Positions 25,999 through 41,137 are shown, numbered from the stretch's first letter. The stretch is DNA of 64,000 nucleotides from Onchocerca volvulus (GCA_000499405.2 HG738138.1:11401208-11465207), one strand, 5' to 3'. Numbers and translations: made by a program. Notes: generated by a model not told the origin, from the letters alone.

Positions 25999-27310
25999 CT
26001 TTAGCAATAATTTGATTTCACAGAATCTAAACTTTTCAACTTAATTTTGCTTCTTTGTAAAACATTCTTTTTTTATTGAATAAATCACATTTTATTCTAA
26101 CCCTGGATACAGTTTGAGATGATAAGCAATCAATCATTATGATCTAATGACGATACATGTCGAACATTGCAGAGTTTCGTCTGTTTGTACCCACAAGGAT
26201 AAATATGATGAAAATTGTTAGCGGATGGATGTAACATTGAAAAATTAAACCAAAAATATAATTTGAAATGGAATATTTATAAGATTAAGTTCATCCTAAA
26301 AAATTATTAAGTGTAAAAAGAATTCCATCTCAATCCTTTTAACGCATTCGGTTGAACTTTTCTAGTAATATAAGTACCTATTCAAATATTATAGTAATTA
26401 ATAAAGTTATATATGAAATTTTCAGTTCATTCCAAAGAACTGAAAACCTGAAACAAGAAGAAAATATTGAAATAATACATTGGTTAGTAAAAAAAGAGAA
26501 AAAATATATAAATAAACATGCAGAAGCGAATACAAAAATCAAAAAAAAAAAAAAAAAAACGGAAGAAAGAACATTTAAAAACTAATCATGAATCCATTTT
26601 TTATCATTATCGATTTTATGGAACTGTTTCGAATCGTCTCAACATTAAAATTATCTTGATGATGTGAAAATCAACTGATAAATAACTTTTCCTGTCATGG
26701 ATTCACCGAGTGTCATTAATGTTATTGGTAATCCCAAGGTTATAATCATATATTGCAACAAGCGAAAATGAGATTTAAATTTGAAATATACGAATCAAAT
26801 TGAATCAAATAATTGTCCATAACTATCAATCCAAACTTCATTCTGAATTTCATGACAGTTACGTTCTGAAAAATTACTCATGCATTGAACGATGATAATT
26901 TTTTAAGTTTAAGCAATGCAATAATAATTGAATAGAGCAAACTAATAACGAATTAGAAACCATTCATAATCCCGTTTCGTAGAAAATGTATCATAATAAT
27001 TAATTTGATATGACCTATATTTCACGAAGCAATCAAATATTCATTCTGTCCATTTTGAAGACACTTTTAATTCAACTTGAGAAAAAGAACGAAGAGATGG
27101 AATGTAGAGGATCCATGATATGTCAAGGATACATGCTGATAATAACCATTATTGACAATATCTTACTTTCAACTTGGAAATGAAGATCAAGAATATGACT
27201 TGAAGATTAGAGACCAAATGATTTTTAATTCAAAATAAAACATTTAAAATTAAAAAATTACAAAATTTTAAGCTTTCTTTCGATAAATTTTGCAAAAATT
27301 GACAACTAAC

Positions 27311-27732
27311 CTACGTATCCTTTTTGGAATGAATGCGCAGTCAATAGTAGAGCTTGATTCTTGAATTAAATCTACATCAGGACTTTCTTTGGATTGTACT
27401 AATATCCTGCGGCGAGCATTGATAAACCTGTAATACAAAGAGTTTCATTTTCTAGATAACACGAGAAACTATCAAGAAAAATCCTTAAGGACCGAAATAA
27501 TGATTTATGCTCTTAAGGATTTGAATTAGATTGTGCATTTTATGAAACGAACATTCTGCTTCGAAATTTACCAGTTGTTGATTTGAACCATTTGTAAACC
27601 GGTTTCTCGTGATAGCATCGCTTTTTCTTTTTCACTCGGGTATGGATGCTAGAAAAGGAGCTGATATATCCAATATTTTCTTCCAGGATTGCAATTTGCA
27701 TTTGAAATTATCTGGTGAATATCAATTAGTCA

Positions 27733-27765
<33 letters not shown>

Positions 27766-30700
27766 GAATGCAACGGAATGGTTCACTAATTATTTTGATT
27801 TTTTATCTAATCCATTTTATAGGATTTTATCCAACAAAAAAAAAAAAAAAAGAGAAAAGAAACAAATTCTTACGGATGAATGTAAAAATAGCCAAGTTTT
27901 GAGCAATTCAACAGCTTTTGCTGGCAATTGAGCTTTGCGCTTTGGATCAGAGTTATCTTCTTCAGTTGATTCCTGTGCATCATTTTGAAAAAAAAAAAAA
28001 TGAAAATTGAAATAAAATTCGAAGTTATTATTAAAAGTTTCGATGATTCCAATCAATCAAAGCAAGAATTAATATGTGAATTAAACCTCTGGGATTTGTA
28101 TGCCGGAAGATGAGCAATATTCCGAAATTCTTGGCTGTGACAACGAAGTGTGCGCTGATGACGAATGTGACGCCATCGCATTCCAAAGTGGTATCGAAAG
28201 CTGAAAAAACGAAAAGTTCAAATTTATCATAACTTTAATGATGACAAAGAAAACTTTAAAAAGATAGAAATTTTCGAAATATCTACCATTCCTTTTGATG
28301 TCGACATCATTGCAATCGTTTGCTGTCCTGTTCGATTTTTCGACTAAAATTGCTTAACTGGGTAGTGATGAACATAAACAAATACGTGCAAAAATTTGTT
28401 ATAAAATGGTTAAAACTAATCTTAATAATTTGATCATTTATTCTCAAAATTATTGACATTATCGAGATTTTTGAAGGTTAAATTTGACAAAAATTTAATT
28501 ATTAATAAATATCAAGTTTTTACTCTTTGAAAAAAGGTACTCATAGTCAAGTTTATGATAGTATTGTAAGACTAACCTGATCTGACAGTTCTGGAGGTGA
28601 ATTGCATAAGTCGTCATCGCTATCACCATTACATCCAATCATGGATTCCTGAGTCATTTTCTTCCTTAGCGTTTCTGGAATACATGATTATGAAGTTGAC
28701 GCAATATAGTTATCTTTAAAATTCATATATAATTTGAAATGTAACGCTTCGTAAGTTTGAACAGGAAAATTGATGTGCAACTATTAGAATTTTTTAAAAT
28801 CATTCTCAAAAATTTTACACTATCAATAAAATTTATAAATAAATGATATTGAACGATTTCGATATCTTTGTTAATCAATAATTTTAACTTGTTTATTATT
28901 AAACACTGAACAGTTTAATATTTTCATGATCAACTACTTATTACTATTATTCTCAAATGAATATTTCTTTATGTAAATACATCCAAGCAATTAATTTCTT
29001 ACGCAAATATTTTGTTTTAAAATCATCACATAGTTCAGCAACTTTTTCCAATTCCAATAAGTGTAAACGAAGCATGATTATAGAATTAATTAAAAATACA
29101 TCAAGTTCACTTTTTCCCAATGATCCATCACCATTCGACGCCATTTCCGTCAATTGCTGTAAAATGGATGAATTTCAGAATATATGACATAATTCTACAC
29201 ATTTTAGATTCAGTGGAATGGATTGCTTTAAAAGTTTCTAATTCTAATTTTAATTATACAATATTATACAAATCAAGGAATGATGGGGACAAATACAAGT
29301 GATTGTTGAGGTCATTATCGAAAAATAATTTAGAAAAACGATGTAGATCAAGTAGCGTGCAATTTTACTGTTTAAAATGGGCACTTTGTATTTTGAAATT
29401 AAATAGCTTGAATTATCAAAGTTTGATCACGAAATTCATTTGAATTTTGGTGACTTTTAACAAAAACTACCTGGAAAACGTCATCCATAGTGAATGATGC
29501 TTCCGAGAGATTCTGTGTCGCTGCTTCACATTTTTTTGACATTAGCTAAAGTGATCGAAAGAATATGATGAAATTCATCAATATTTCGTTTATTCTTCAT
29601 CATTATTGTTGTTCGCAAATATCGAAATATTTAAAACTTGAAAAAGCTAACTTCAACAATGGGGAATAATTTGTGATTTTTGATTGCCGATGAGCATGCC
29701 TCCGTAAATTCAGTAGTTTCGTGAAATACTTCTTCCGCTAGACTATTTGACCTGTAAATGAAAAAATGGAAAAATTGGAATAACGGAAGACATACACAAT
29801 GCTATAAAATAGGCAATTGATCGATTTCTTTGTTTCTACATTTAATGAACTTCGCGGGAAAAATTGCCAAAACTCCAAAGGTATATAATTATTTTCTTTA
29901 AATTTAAAAATCAGTCAACGGTCTCCTAAGGATTACTGAGAAGTTACAATACAACTTCTGGGGTATCTTTGTTCATACTGCTAAACTCCAATTCAGTTAT
30001 TATGCATAAAATCCAAAAGTATTCGTAATTTATGTTACAATCATTTAAAAAAAAAATATCAAAAATACATGATGATGTGTAATCTTATATAACCTAATTA
30101 CAAGTAGTACTATTTCTAACATTTGTATTATCGTATAGAATATATATTTTGTCTTTTTTTACAGATCAAGTTATATCACATTTGTATCAATTTGGGAAAT
30201 TCTAGAAGTCTAACATTTCTTATGAACAATTTTTTATTCGTCAATTGTTCTGTTTCATAAAAAACTTGTATTTGAAACAGAAAATTGCAAAAAATCTTTC
30301 AGTGAAGGATAATAAGTTTCCAATTTCTATAAAACTAATAATCGTACATGTTAAGGAATTTCATTTAAAAAACAAAATTAAAAAATCTTTCAAATTACGA
30401 AAAAATTTTGCCGCTTTATTTTTGTAATTCTATTTTTAATTTCAAGCAATAAATTTAAATAAATAAATGAGACGAACTGTGAAAGATGATTTTCGGCTGA
30501 TAACTGTTTGTTTTTATCACATTTCTTCATTTCCGGCAATGCTAATCGTTGCTGAAATAAACGGAAATTTTTGAGTTGGTTTCTTAATCGTCCTGTTTCA
30601 GTCATTGGTAATTAACAATAAATCGGTAAAATTTGTACCTTTAAATGTTAAAATAATAAAGTCAAAATATTAAAGTCTCGGAATTTCACTTTTTTTTTTC

Positions 30701-32548
30701 CTTTTTCTGTCTTAATTTCAATCAATAAGTTTAGACTAATAAACGTCTTCAAGTCTTTCCCCTATTTGATGTGTTCGTCCTAATATAGCACCATTCGCAA
30801 TTTCTCATGTCGAATAAACTATAAATTAATTAAAACTAGTTTAGCATAAATGTTTATGATAATATCACTATAATAATAGCAAATTAAAACTCGGAAAGAG
30901 AGAAAGAAAAAGAGTAGAGGGAAATGAAGAAAAAAAAAAAGAAAAAAAACGTTAATCGGAACATTGGGAATTATTCTGCCATTAGATCAATTCATTAAAC
31001 AAGTTTTATCTTAATTATCATCACTAGTAAATTTACTTTTTAATAACTTCTAATAAAATTCAACTATTCGTTAACATCAAATACGTATCATTATAATTTG
31101 AATATATTTGAAAATTTATGAGAATGCTTGAAAAAAAAAATGCATCATACATTTCAGTCAGTTGTGTTGGATGATAGTTCAGAACGGTAATTATTTCGAA
31201 AGGTTTATAGGTTTTTCTAATAAATATATATATATATATATATATATGTAAGGAAAAATATTATTTTAGGTTATGACAATTATGTTGATGATAATAATCG
31301 ATATTAATTATGTTGGAGCATTCCCAGGAAATTCCGGAAAGTGACTTTAAGAAATGGGAAAGTTTGAAATGAAAGAATCTCTCCGATAATTGTATATTTG
31401 GGAGTTGTTCCAGTCATTTCACATAACAATTTTAAGATAAGAAAGTGTGCCGCCAATAGAGGTTTTAATGGAAGTGAAGGTGGGTTTGAGATGGAAATAG
31501 TATTGGAATAGATGTTTTGCTGATATCAGAATGGGAGAAATACGAAATGAAAGCGGGGATTTGAAGGAGAAATGAAGTATACAACTTCGAATAATGATAA
31601 TGCTACATTGCTTCTTGTTGTAACTACTGGCTCTTTTCCTGAAGATCAGTTGTTCAGGATAACGATCACTGCGCTTAATTATATCGCCAAATTATTCGCT
31701 CCATAAAATAATTCGTACATCGAATTTGAATAAAAATACTAATATTTGATGAAAAGAGATCATTTATTTGTTGGAAAAAATGATAATTTTATTAGGTTAA
31801 ATAACTGATGATCATTTTAATTTTTACATTACTTTGGTCATTTTGACATTCGATTACTTTAATTTGGCAATTTTTCATATATATATGTTGTTAAAACTTA
31901 AAAAAAATAAAATCTGAAACAATTTTGCAATTTTACCAATTGTAATTTATCAAATTTTTTGGCAAAAACTGATGAACTGTCAAAAAAAAACAATCGATGC
32001 TTTAATTTTACAGCAACAGATAATTTGATGCAAAGCAAATATCACTATAAGATTCACTATAAGATAGATTACGTCAGAATATGTAATAGAAATGCAGCAG
32101 TCATAAAAATAATTCGACGATTTAATTACATCTGTTTTAAATCTTCTCATTTATGTCATATAACCATTTAAGGATTAAAAATAATGATATTTAAATATCA
32201 CGCACAAATATCATTGGATTAGTAATATTACTGTGGAAATCGAATAACAATCTGTAATTGAAGCTAGTGGTAACTTATATATAACTTATATATAATTGTC
32301 TAAATAGTATGATTAAATTAAAAAAAAAAAAACGAAAAAATCAAAAAGCGAAATGGTGGTACCTGTTTACAACGTTTAGCACGTGTAACGCTAGCTTGTG
32401 ATAATGCCTGATGTAAAAGGGTCATCTTATCAATGGCCTGATTTTCCTCTTGCGTAACCTCATCTTCTTCCTTTTCATTTATTTGTTGTTGATGGGAACA
32501 ATAAGTTTTATCATTCAATACTTCTTTATCTTTTTCTTCTAATTCCAT
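27311..32548 (-). CDS. Meis/Prep-class TALE homeobox transcription factor
   Basis: Eleven exons on the - strand: 32548-32363, 30551-30478, 29751-29652, 29545-29471, 29156-29003, 28674-28577, 28343-28287, 28200-28087, 27972-27874, 27648-27572, 27427-27311. All phases agree over 1151 nt (383 codons plus two bases), so a short terminal exon is missing. Residues about 107-200 form the Meis/PKNOX N domain (HKLFPIVE, KKCEAATQ, then LRLHLLELEKVAELCDDF), which binds PBC partners such as Pbx/CEH-20. Residues about 297-357 are the homeodomain: TWLFLHSS, the TALE three-residue loop in HPYPSEKEK, and NNWFINARRRI as recognition helix. The N terminus is acidic and Gln-rich. In C. elegans the class is represented by unc-62 and psa-3. 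Which one this is, I cannot say. The ATG at 32548 is the only good start before the first donor. The donor after exon 2 is the unusual GTTCGT. Confidence 0.88.
27734..27764. repeat. 31-base A run (T run on the gene strand)
   Basis: Homopolymer inside the intron between the two halves of the homeodomain. It lies upstream of the CTAG acceptor of the HPYPSEK exon on the - strand. Confidence 0.95.
31223..31248. repeat. (AT)n microsatellite in the first homeobox-gene intron
   Basis: Uninterrupted alternating AT/TA tract of roughly 11 units. Confidence 0.9.
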
Positions 32549-34429
32549 TATAGCTCAAATTTCATTATTCCATCATAAACAGTTGTTTAAGTGAATAAAA
32601 ATGATAAGCATATCAATGCATAATGTTAATTAATCATGTTTTCTTTTAGAAAAATATGACAAAATAAGATTATTAACAGACGTTGAAACTTATATTTCAA
32701 CAACTATTCAAATTTTTCGGTGAAACTTTTTTATCTAATCAATTACGAATTTCAATTAGTAAAACTTTTTTAAATATCAGAAAAAATGCAATTTATTTCC
32801 AAAAATAAGTAATTGAGCTTAGGAAATTTAAAATTTTAAATAATCAATTTTAATTTATCATGGAATATCATCACAGTTCAATGAATTATGAGAAAAAAAA
32901 AAGAAGATTGTCCAGCAAGATGACTCCATATAGAAATGGAATGGCCGATTGAATGGACGAAGAAGCTTTATGATATATCAGTACAGGGGAAGGGAAGCGA
33001 ATGCACCATGTCAGTTCTTATCAACACTTGTTATCTCATCGAACTTCACAATATGTATACATCATGCGTAATTGCATAAGATCATTTTGATATATGAACA
33101 TCGAATAACAGCGCTACATTCATATTTATATGACAAATCAGATAGATTCAGTCAAAAGATATTTACAAATTTGCCGAATATTTGATTTGAGAATATATGT
33201 CTATCAAATATTTGATTCAGGAATGTATGCGTGTCTACAGATTATTGATTCAACATATATATTCTTCGGATATTTAATTCAAAAAAATATTTATTCCCAT
33301 AGATATATGATTTAATAATGCGGAATTAGTAGAAATATTAAATGTTTGCAGAGCTGATTAATTGATAGCAAAGTTCATTCTTACCAATAAAAACGGTAAT
33401 AATTAACAATTCATTTCCATTCACTTTCTTATTGCCAATTCAGGATTTCATCTAATTATCAAACAAGATTCTAAATAAAAAAAGAAAAAAATGTTTTAAG
33501 GGATTTAAAAAAGATGGCAAAGCTATTTGAATCTTATATTATTTCATATAATTGCTTTTCAAATAATTACGCTAGATGAAATTTACAGTCTTCTCATGAA
33601 ATCCAACCCTATGGAGATGTTCAAGAATGTAAGGATTGAGAAGTGCGGAAAGTATGAATAGAGAGATCATATTCTTGCAAACTGCAGGAAAACTTATAAA
33701 ATTTCAATAAGTTTAAAATAGTTGCAAGTTGTCGACTGTTCCAAATGAATAATTAGACTCAAGTAGTGGCTTATGTCCGACTATTTCCAGGCGTGTATTT
33801 ATGTTATCAGTATGATCCACGATGATTTGAATTTACAAGAAATTCCATAGTTTAGATAAATTTATTAGCCACAAGATTTTGCTGATAGCTGATACAACGT
33901 ATCTCAAAGTTAGCATAAGAATTGATGACAGCAAATTAAATTAAAATAAATGATTTAACTTCAGTCAATCATTTTAACTTCGAAAATAGACATTTGAATC
34001 ATTGACATCGTAATCTGAATGTGAAAAAAAAAGTGTCATATGACATTAATGAAGATACAAAATGACATATTAAATATGAGGAAGACGAGAGGAAAATGGA
34101 AGGAAGAACAGGAGGACTGAGGAAGTGGGAATGGGAGCAGAAAAGGTAAAAACGGGATAGAAATGAGTAAAGTTACCTAACAATAAACAGCGTGTAATGT
34201 ATCATTAATAGAAGCATCTACAAACCGGAAAATGGCTCAATGAAAGAGTAGAATGGGCGAGAGAAAGAGGCGCAAAAATATTATTGAAATTTATGAAATT
34301 TTGAAGCAATGTAATTAACAAAAAAAAGTGATTGCAGTCAGAATGACGGAATACCAAGAAGTGAAGAAGGAAGGATTCAATATGATCGAAGTACGAACAG
34401 CAACGGTAGAAAATTGCTCCGTAAATGGA

Positions 34430-34760
34430 AAAAAACGAATAAGCGGTACCGCCCTGCTTGTAAAGAAGTCTTAATAATTTCTGAAAAAATAGCGTCGTCT
34501 TTACGGATTGGTGGATTGTTGAATTCGGTACAATCAAATTTTAATAGTTTTGCAGCGCGGGCCATAAAATTGCATTTTGCAAGGGTACAACGACCTATCG
34601 CTTAATCGCGATTTACGATCTGTAATATCATAGGCCACTTTACCACTGTGTGAAACGTCATCATTCTGATCTTTCCCTCTTTTGCCCACCTCATTCTCCC
34701 AAACTTCGCAATCCCCTCTTTTAGTCGTTTCCCTTTTGCATCAAAAATTTACGGCCAAAC
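34430..34760. promoter_or_regulatory. GC-richer island about 2 kb upstream of the homeobox start
   Basis: It stands out from its surroundings in GC and CpG (for example AATCGCGATT) and has a CT-rich stretch at 34660-34740. On the - strand a short frame starting MARAAKLLKFDCTEF runs into a GTAAAG donor-like site near 34504. It could be an alternative first exon, but its phase does not join the next known exon. Confidence 0.25.
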
Positions 34761-37700
34761 TTATTTTGAAGCAGTTTGAATAAACGATAAATACGGAAGG
34801 CTTGAAGTATCATTCTAACATGCCTTCTTATATATACGTAAATTAATCTTATTACTAACTAGTCAACATCGTTTCTACTTCATCAATTAACCATTTTTGT
34901 TTGTTATACGCTTGCTATGATTTCTGCATTACTAAGAAGGGAAAAGGTTCAGATGCTTTGGACTGGCGAATCTTCAAATATTTTAATGGCAAACGATTCA
35001 AAACAAAAGAGTTATTGTTCATTTCTTCAACTAATTCGCATGCTATGACTAAGTTAAAAATTTCGTCTTTTTTTTTAACTGATTTGATCCAGGAAAAACG
35101 AAACTCTTGAAAGCTTTTTATCGGTTATCATCTATCGAGACTGACCCTTCATTTCACCAACTTTCTTGAAAAAGCTAGGATACAAGTTCACATAACTTGG
35201 TGCATAAATTAGTCAGTACTATCAATTTATCAATTTGTCAAAATATTTTGGTAATTAAGCAGTTAATTGTTAATCAGGCGATAATTCAAGCAATTCGGAC
35301 AGAGCTAACAATTAAGCAATTAAGGATTCGAAAATCTTAAATATTCCTAGAAATCCATCCAGAAAACAAGAATCTATTTTTAAATAATTTGAACTATTAC
35401 CTATCCTATAAAAAAAAAAAAAGAGGATTCGTTCCGAAAAAAAAAAAGCAAAAAACTTATTTCTGAATGATTTCAACTATCAATCGTTAAACTGATCATC
35501 TATTAGCAAGTGGAAAAGAAAAAGTAAATATAAGTGGAAAGGTGGAATAAAAATGAAATCGATTACAGTAAGAAACATTTCTAGTACTGATGATAATGAT
35601 AGATGATTATGATAAGCATGCTTGCTTGGAAGACAGCTAAAGGACCAATTTACTGCGTCACATAATGGACAACGAATAAATCAAGTGTAATGAGGCAACA
35701 ACGATTTGACAACAACAGAGCCGTTCGGCTATTATGTATTATTACCGCCCCAAAATTTACGAATGGAACAAATACTACGGTGGTCCTATACTATATCTCA
35801 TGTCCATCAATTAACCAAATTTAATTTCAAAGTTTTCTAGATAAATTTAATAATCATAAGTGATGGATTCTATGGAAAAAAATGGGAAGCAATGATGTAA
35901 CAATTAAACATTCAACCTAAGTAAGACTGAAATTCAGATCTTTTTTTAATTTACACATATTATTTAGGCCTAAATAGTTTTGTTTCACCACACCAGAAAT
36001 GTTAGCAGTTCAAACACATAAGTAAGTATTCCCATTGTTGTTTGATAAAATTAGTTGAAATTTTTTTTTCAACTAATTCTTTTCAATTAAAAAATTTTAA
36101 CTAGTTTTTTACACCAATATTTTCAATTCCAACAGGAATGCTGAAAAAATTTGAGAAACAAATTGAGATGTTTTGAATATTTAAAATTACAAAAATAGAC
36201 AATATATTGTATAAGGCGAAATTTATGAAATATGAATTGCTGATTTCATACATGGTTTGAAATATGATGAATTAGCCAAGTATATCATATGATATACCAG
36301 TATTAACAAAACTTAAAATTGTTGAAATTTTAATTAACGTTGAAATTTTATCATTTCATATATTTTCTATACAAAACGAAAAAAAAAACACTTCACTTTA
36401 TTATATCTATATTCGAAAATTTTTTAAAAACAATCATGCTAGAAATTTGAGGATCGAAAAATTATTGTTGGTCATTATAAATATCAAAAATATCAGCTGA
36501 TAAAATATAAATGAAAAATGATTGAAAACGAACTAAGTCTAAGTCCCAAAGATTTCAACCACCCAAAAATTCGGATTTTATATAGGTAGAACAGAATAAA
36601 TTCCAGTGCATATATAGTTTTGATCTTTGAAACTCAAAATATTCATTTTTAAACACATGCAGCATCCGTCAACTTGTTCTCTTTCAAAATTTTCACCTCA
36701 TTTATTATAAAAATGGAATTTTATCTTCTTTTTAGCTTAACTTCTCAATAGCATGCAACTTTTGAATGTCCACTGACAAATTATACCAGAAATTCTGCTA
36801 GTCTATTGGAAAAAAAAACAATGCCTTAAAATTGTAAGCTTAAAACGATCACTAAGGTGATATTTTTGGAAGTAATGAAATTTAATGGTTTTGGCGATTA
36901 ATTTATTTATGGTCTTTGCAAAAGCTCTCACTTTTTTTCGCTAAATTATTATTCGATGTTATAGGAGTGCTAAAGAATAGCAAACATGGATGGTTGACAT
37001 AAAAAGTATTCAGATAACTCCATTTAATAATTCCTTTTTTATAAATATTTTGTTTATCCTTTTTCTTGAAAATAAAAAACGAGGAAGAAACGAAGGATGC
37101 GACATTCATCAACAAAATCTTTATCATACAAATGCATCTTTTTGTTTTCTTCTTTTTTTATTTAAAGCAAAGTGATTAAAAACGTAAAGTTTTGTCAATA
37201 TAAAATAGACATACGAATTCAGTGTTAGCTGAATGTTGAATGCACTCAATTCAACGGATTGCTGTGAAAATTTTCAAAAATAGACGTTAATTGAAATTTT
37301 CTGCTTGGCATAAAAAAAAGAAAGGTGCAGTAAAAATATTAAATTGGAAATCCGGCATTTTTCTAAACAGCAATTTTAGAACTTTCCCTTGCAAAATTTA
37401 CTGCCATTTGATATTTTTACGTCAATTTAGATTAGAAAAGAAAATTCGTTTTTATTATAAAGACTAACTTTCTGCTTGCATAGAATGGGAATTTTTTTTT
37501 TTTTGCGAAGCAAACAATGCTGTTTTTTTGACATCCAATTTGCACTCTGAAAATTTGTTCACTTGCTGCAGTTACGTGTAAACAAGTACGGAAATTTTGT
37601 GAGAACTACCAAGACCAAGAAATTAAAACGTTTTCTAACAAACAGCTGACTTCTTTGTATATTTTATACAGCAACGTCTAAATCATTAATAAATTTCCAT

Positions 37701-40700
37701 ATAATGTATTCAAATCGACTTTTGTTTTGAATTGAAAAAAACGAAAAATTTTAAATCAACTGCAAAATTTATTCAAAAGAGAAGAGCCATTTTCAATTTG
37801 CTCACTTGTTCATTGATACAATTTCTTCCGTTTCAAAAAAAATAAGGACAAGTTGAGGCAAATAAAAAAAATTAACTTCCAAAGTTGGTCATTCAAGAAA
37901 AAAAAAATTAGGAGCCAATTTTTTTTTAAAAAAAAGCTCCCTTTTTTCAATAACAAAAATTGGGACATTTATCTGGTTTTCCGCTAAATGAAATTGACTC
38001 TGTTTTGCTACATTTGAGACAAAAAAAAAATGAGTGAGTTGAAAGCAGAAAAAATAGTGTTGCAAGTAGAAATTGCTTTTTTTTCTATTAGAAATCTGTG
38101 AAATTGAATATAATTTGTGACGAATTCTGATGAAGATGTGAAACAAATTTAGTCTTCATTTAGTTAAATGTTATTAATTTTTTTGGATTTGAACTCTATA
38201 GGTGGTAGATAATGATGATAATTGATAATAGTGATCAAAGCGAGTGATGTGTTCTTATTAATTTACCGTCAATAAAAATAGTGAGGGAACTCAATATTTT
38301 TAATGTTGAAACAGAGGGCGGGCCGGACAACAAAGGCTTGGCTAAGAGACCCAAAGCACTGGTTGAATGCCTATTAAGCATCTTTCTCCACATGTGCTTA
38401 TTTCTATTTAGCCTGTCTCCTCAAAACCTCCAATATTTCTGTTTCTGTATCCATTTAACCTTATCCATCAGTTAAACTTTTAGACCATTGCAATGCAATG
38501 CCGAAGTCCAAATTACCGTTCATTTTATATAGTACTTTGTATCAACTTGAAGAAAAAAATTTTGATTACTTAGCGATTCGCCTTCCAAAAAATGAATGAA
38601 TAGCAATCGTCTTGAATTTTTATGCTCAAATTTCTATTAACCATTTGTTTTTCTCTTCTCGAGATTTAGAAATCTTATACTGCATTGTTTTCTCAAATTA
38701 ACGTCTCAAGTACTAATTTTAGTAATTTTGTATGTTTTATTAAAAAATTATAACTTTTATGTATTGATTATTTAATAATTCTATATCGAAATACTGCATG
38801 TATTATTTTGTACAATTAATCAAAAGTACCGTATTCTGAAATGATACTGCTGAATATTATTTCGGCACTTTTTTTTTTCCTTTGGTAGAGAAGGTGGCAA
38901 GCATTTCATTTTGCAAAATATTTGAGAGGAGGTAAAAAAGTGTAGAATATATTTTTCGAGAATTGGGGGAAGAACAGGGAAATAGGCGAAAAAGCTCGGC
39001 CAGAACTGAGAAACGATTGGCTGTCGTAGTGAGGCCTAATGAAGAAAGGAGTAGTTGGCTTTGTGTTAGCCGATTTCTCGATAATATTTAAAAAGAAGAG
39101 GGCCTAGTGACGTGTGGAAAAGTGTTAAATCACGCCCAAAGCACAGAATGAGTTTGCCCCTTTCTAGGATCCTCCCTTTCTTGTTACCTTATATAAGCTG
39201 CGCACAGGCACGGCATTGTCAGGCCTATTCTAAACGAAAGAATCTAATCACAAATTTCATTACATATGCACCTGTGTTTAATCTATCTCTCCACCATCCC
39301 AAGCCTATTCTAATTTTCGAAGTAATGTATCAACTACTACACCACCACAGCATGCATCACGTAGTGCTGCATGGATACATTGCATGAATTGCTGAAAGAT
39401 TGTTTGGCTATTTCGTCGTCTTGATAAATCAGCCAAGATTTCAACAAGTATCGAAAGTTCCTCATCCTACCTCGATTTTCATTTGATCAATGAAACGTTG
39501 CGGATCACGTTGCCTTGCGGAACGAAGAAATCAATGTCGTGAACTCCAAAAGTGGAGTCGTTGCCTTTTGACTATGATTGGTATGCTAATTCTTTTTTTT
39601 TTTAATTTACCTTTATTATTTTATTTGTCAATCATTTCAATTTCCTCATTGTCAGTTTTATTAGACTAGTTAATAAAAAATAATTGCGGAGTGCTAATTA
39701 AATTTCAATTTATCAAAAAAGAAAAAAAACCCAACAATTATAATGTTTCAAGAGAAATGATAAATTGCAATTAAGTTAAATTTTAATTACAAACAAGCAT
39801 CTGAGTTATTTGTTCGTGTCATGCATTCAATAGTAATATAAATTTATGTCGGTTTGAACTGGATGTATTGACCTTCGGAGAAACTTTATTTTAAGCAGCT
39901 GTAAACTTATTTCATGTTATTCATTCACTGGTCAGACATTAATTTTTAAATAATCTTACCGTTATAATCTATATTGTGATAAGATATTCAATCGGCCGAA
40001 TTGCTGAGATACAGATTTTACTTAATTAAAAGTTCCCAACAGATTTCTTTTGAAGTGTAGCTGATTTGCTGCATGAAATAATTTGCTCAACAAATTAAAA
40101 CAACCGGATATTTATTCTTTAATTTTTAAGGAAATTAATTTTTTTTTTTCCAAATCTCCCATCTTTTTTAATCATCACGATATAATATTTCCTAATTCAT
40201 CTAACAAACATTCGTCGTATCTTTGCTTCTGCACTTCATTTCAGAATTTCCTTTCCTTCTATCCTCTATATATTTTGAATAAAATATGCTGCTTTTGTCA
40301 TTTAGTTGTTTATCTAAAACTGTTCTAATTTTGCCAAAAATAAATTTTTTGGAATTAATCTTCAAAAATTTTACAAAAATGTCGCTAGTTAAATAATATG
40401 TTAAATTGTCGCAAACATTTCTTCCTTAAGAATTTTATTGAATACTTTGTATAGAATATGTAAGATCAAGATCGATGAGATTCCTTCTAAGCATGAGTTA
40501 ATCGATTTTTAGTGATAATCATTTAAAATAATTGTATCATGGTTAGTTGTATAATTAAGTGATCATTACAGCAAATGAACAAATTTCCATCATTATTAAC
40601 GTTCATTATGCATTGAAAACTTCTGCATTATCATTCAATGGCGCGAAAATTTCACATGAAAAGTATATGCAAACTTTGATTTGACTCCCTTGTTTTTGAC

Positions 40701-41137
40701 CTAAAATGGAAAAATCCGCTTTTTGGCTGAGCTAAGCATTGTTGCAATTTCTGTCCTTTTTTTTGTCAGAAAGAAGAGTGGAAGCAGAAGAAGAGGGAGA
40801 TGATGAATTGTAAGAAACAAAAACGAGTTTTAGCTTTCGTTTCATTTGGCCGCTTATATTTGATAAACTTTTTACAGTATTCACTGGAGTGATAAATTTT
40901 CCAAGCGGCAAAAAAAAAAGAAAACGGATATCTCTAAGTTAGCGTTTAGTTGTTGATCGGTTCATTTTGTTATATTTGAATGTTTGTTGGTGCGAGGAAG
41001 TTGGAAGGTGATAATATGGAGCTTGTATTTTGTCCCATAGCTTCGAGCATCAGTGACAACGGCTTCGGCGGCTTTGGATGGATCATTAGCGTTCCATAGC
41101 AACCGGCGAGGTATCCGGCCCCATGTAATTTGGCGGT

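Larger units (their letters stand above)
17848..27310. other. AT-rich interval between the LC8 gene and the homeobox gene
   Basis: No convincing gene here. All open frames seen are short, AT-rich (K, N, I, F) and lack splice context. The 3' end of the - strand homeobox gene must lie within it. One weak terminal-exon candidate is listed at 25965-25998. Homopolymer A or T runs are frequent. Confidence 0.55.

Noticed and set aside
27609..27902. + strand frame with a long poly-lysine run
   Set aside because: Antisense to the homeobox exons and reads through a 31-base A run. Not a gene.
33130..33315. + strand frame with repeated ATATTTGATT units
   Set aside because: Degenerate AT-rich repetition, no splice context and no coding composition.
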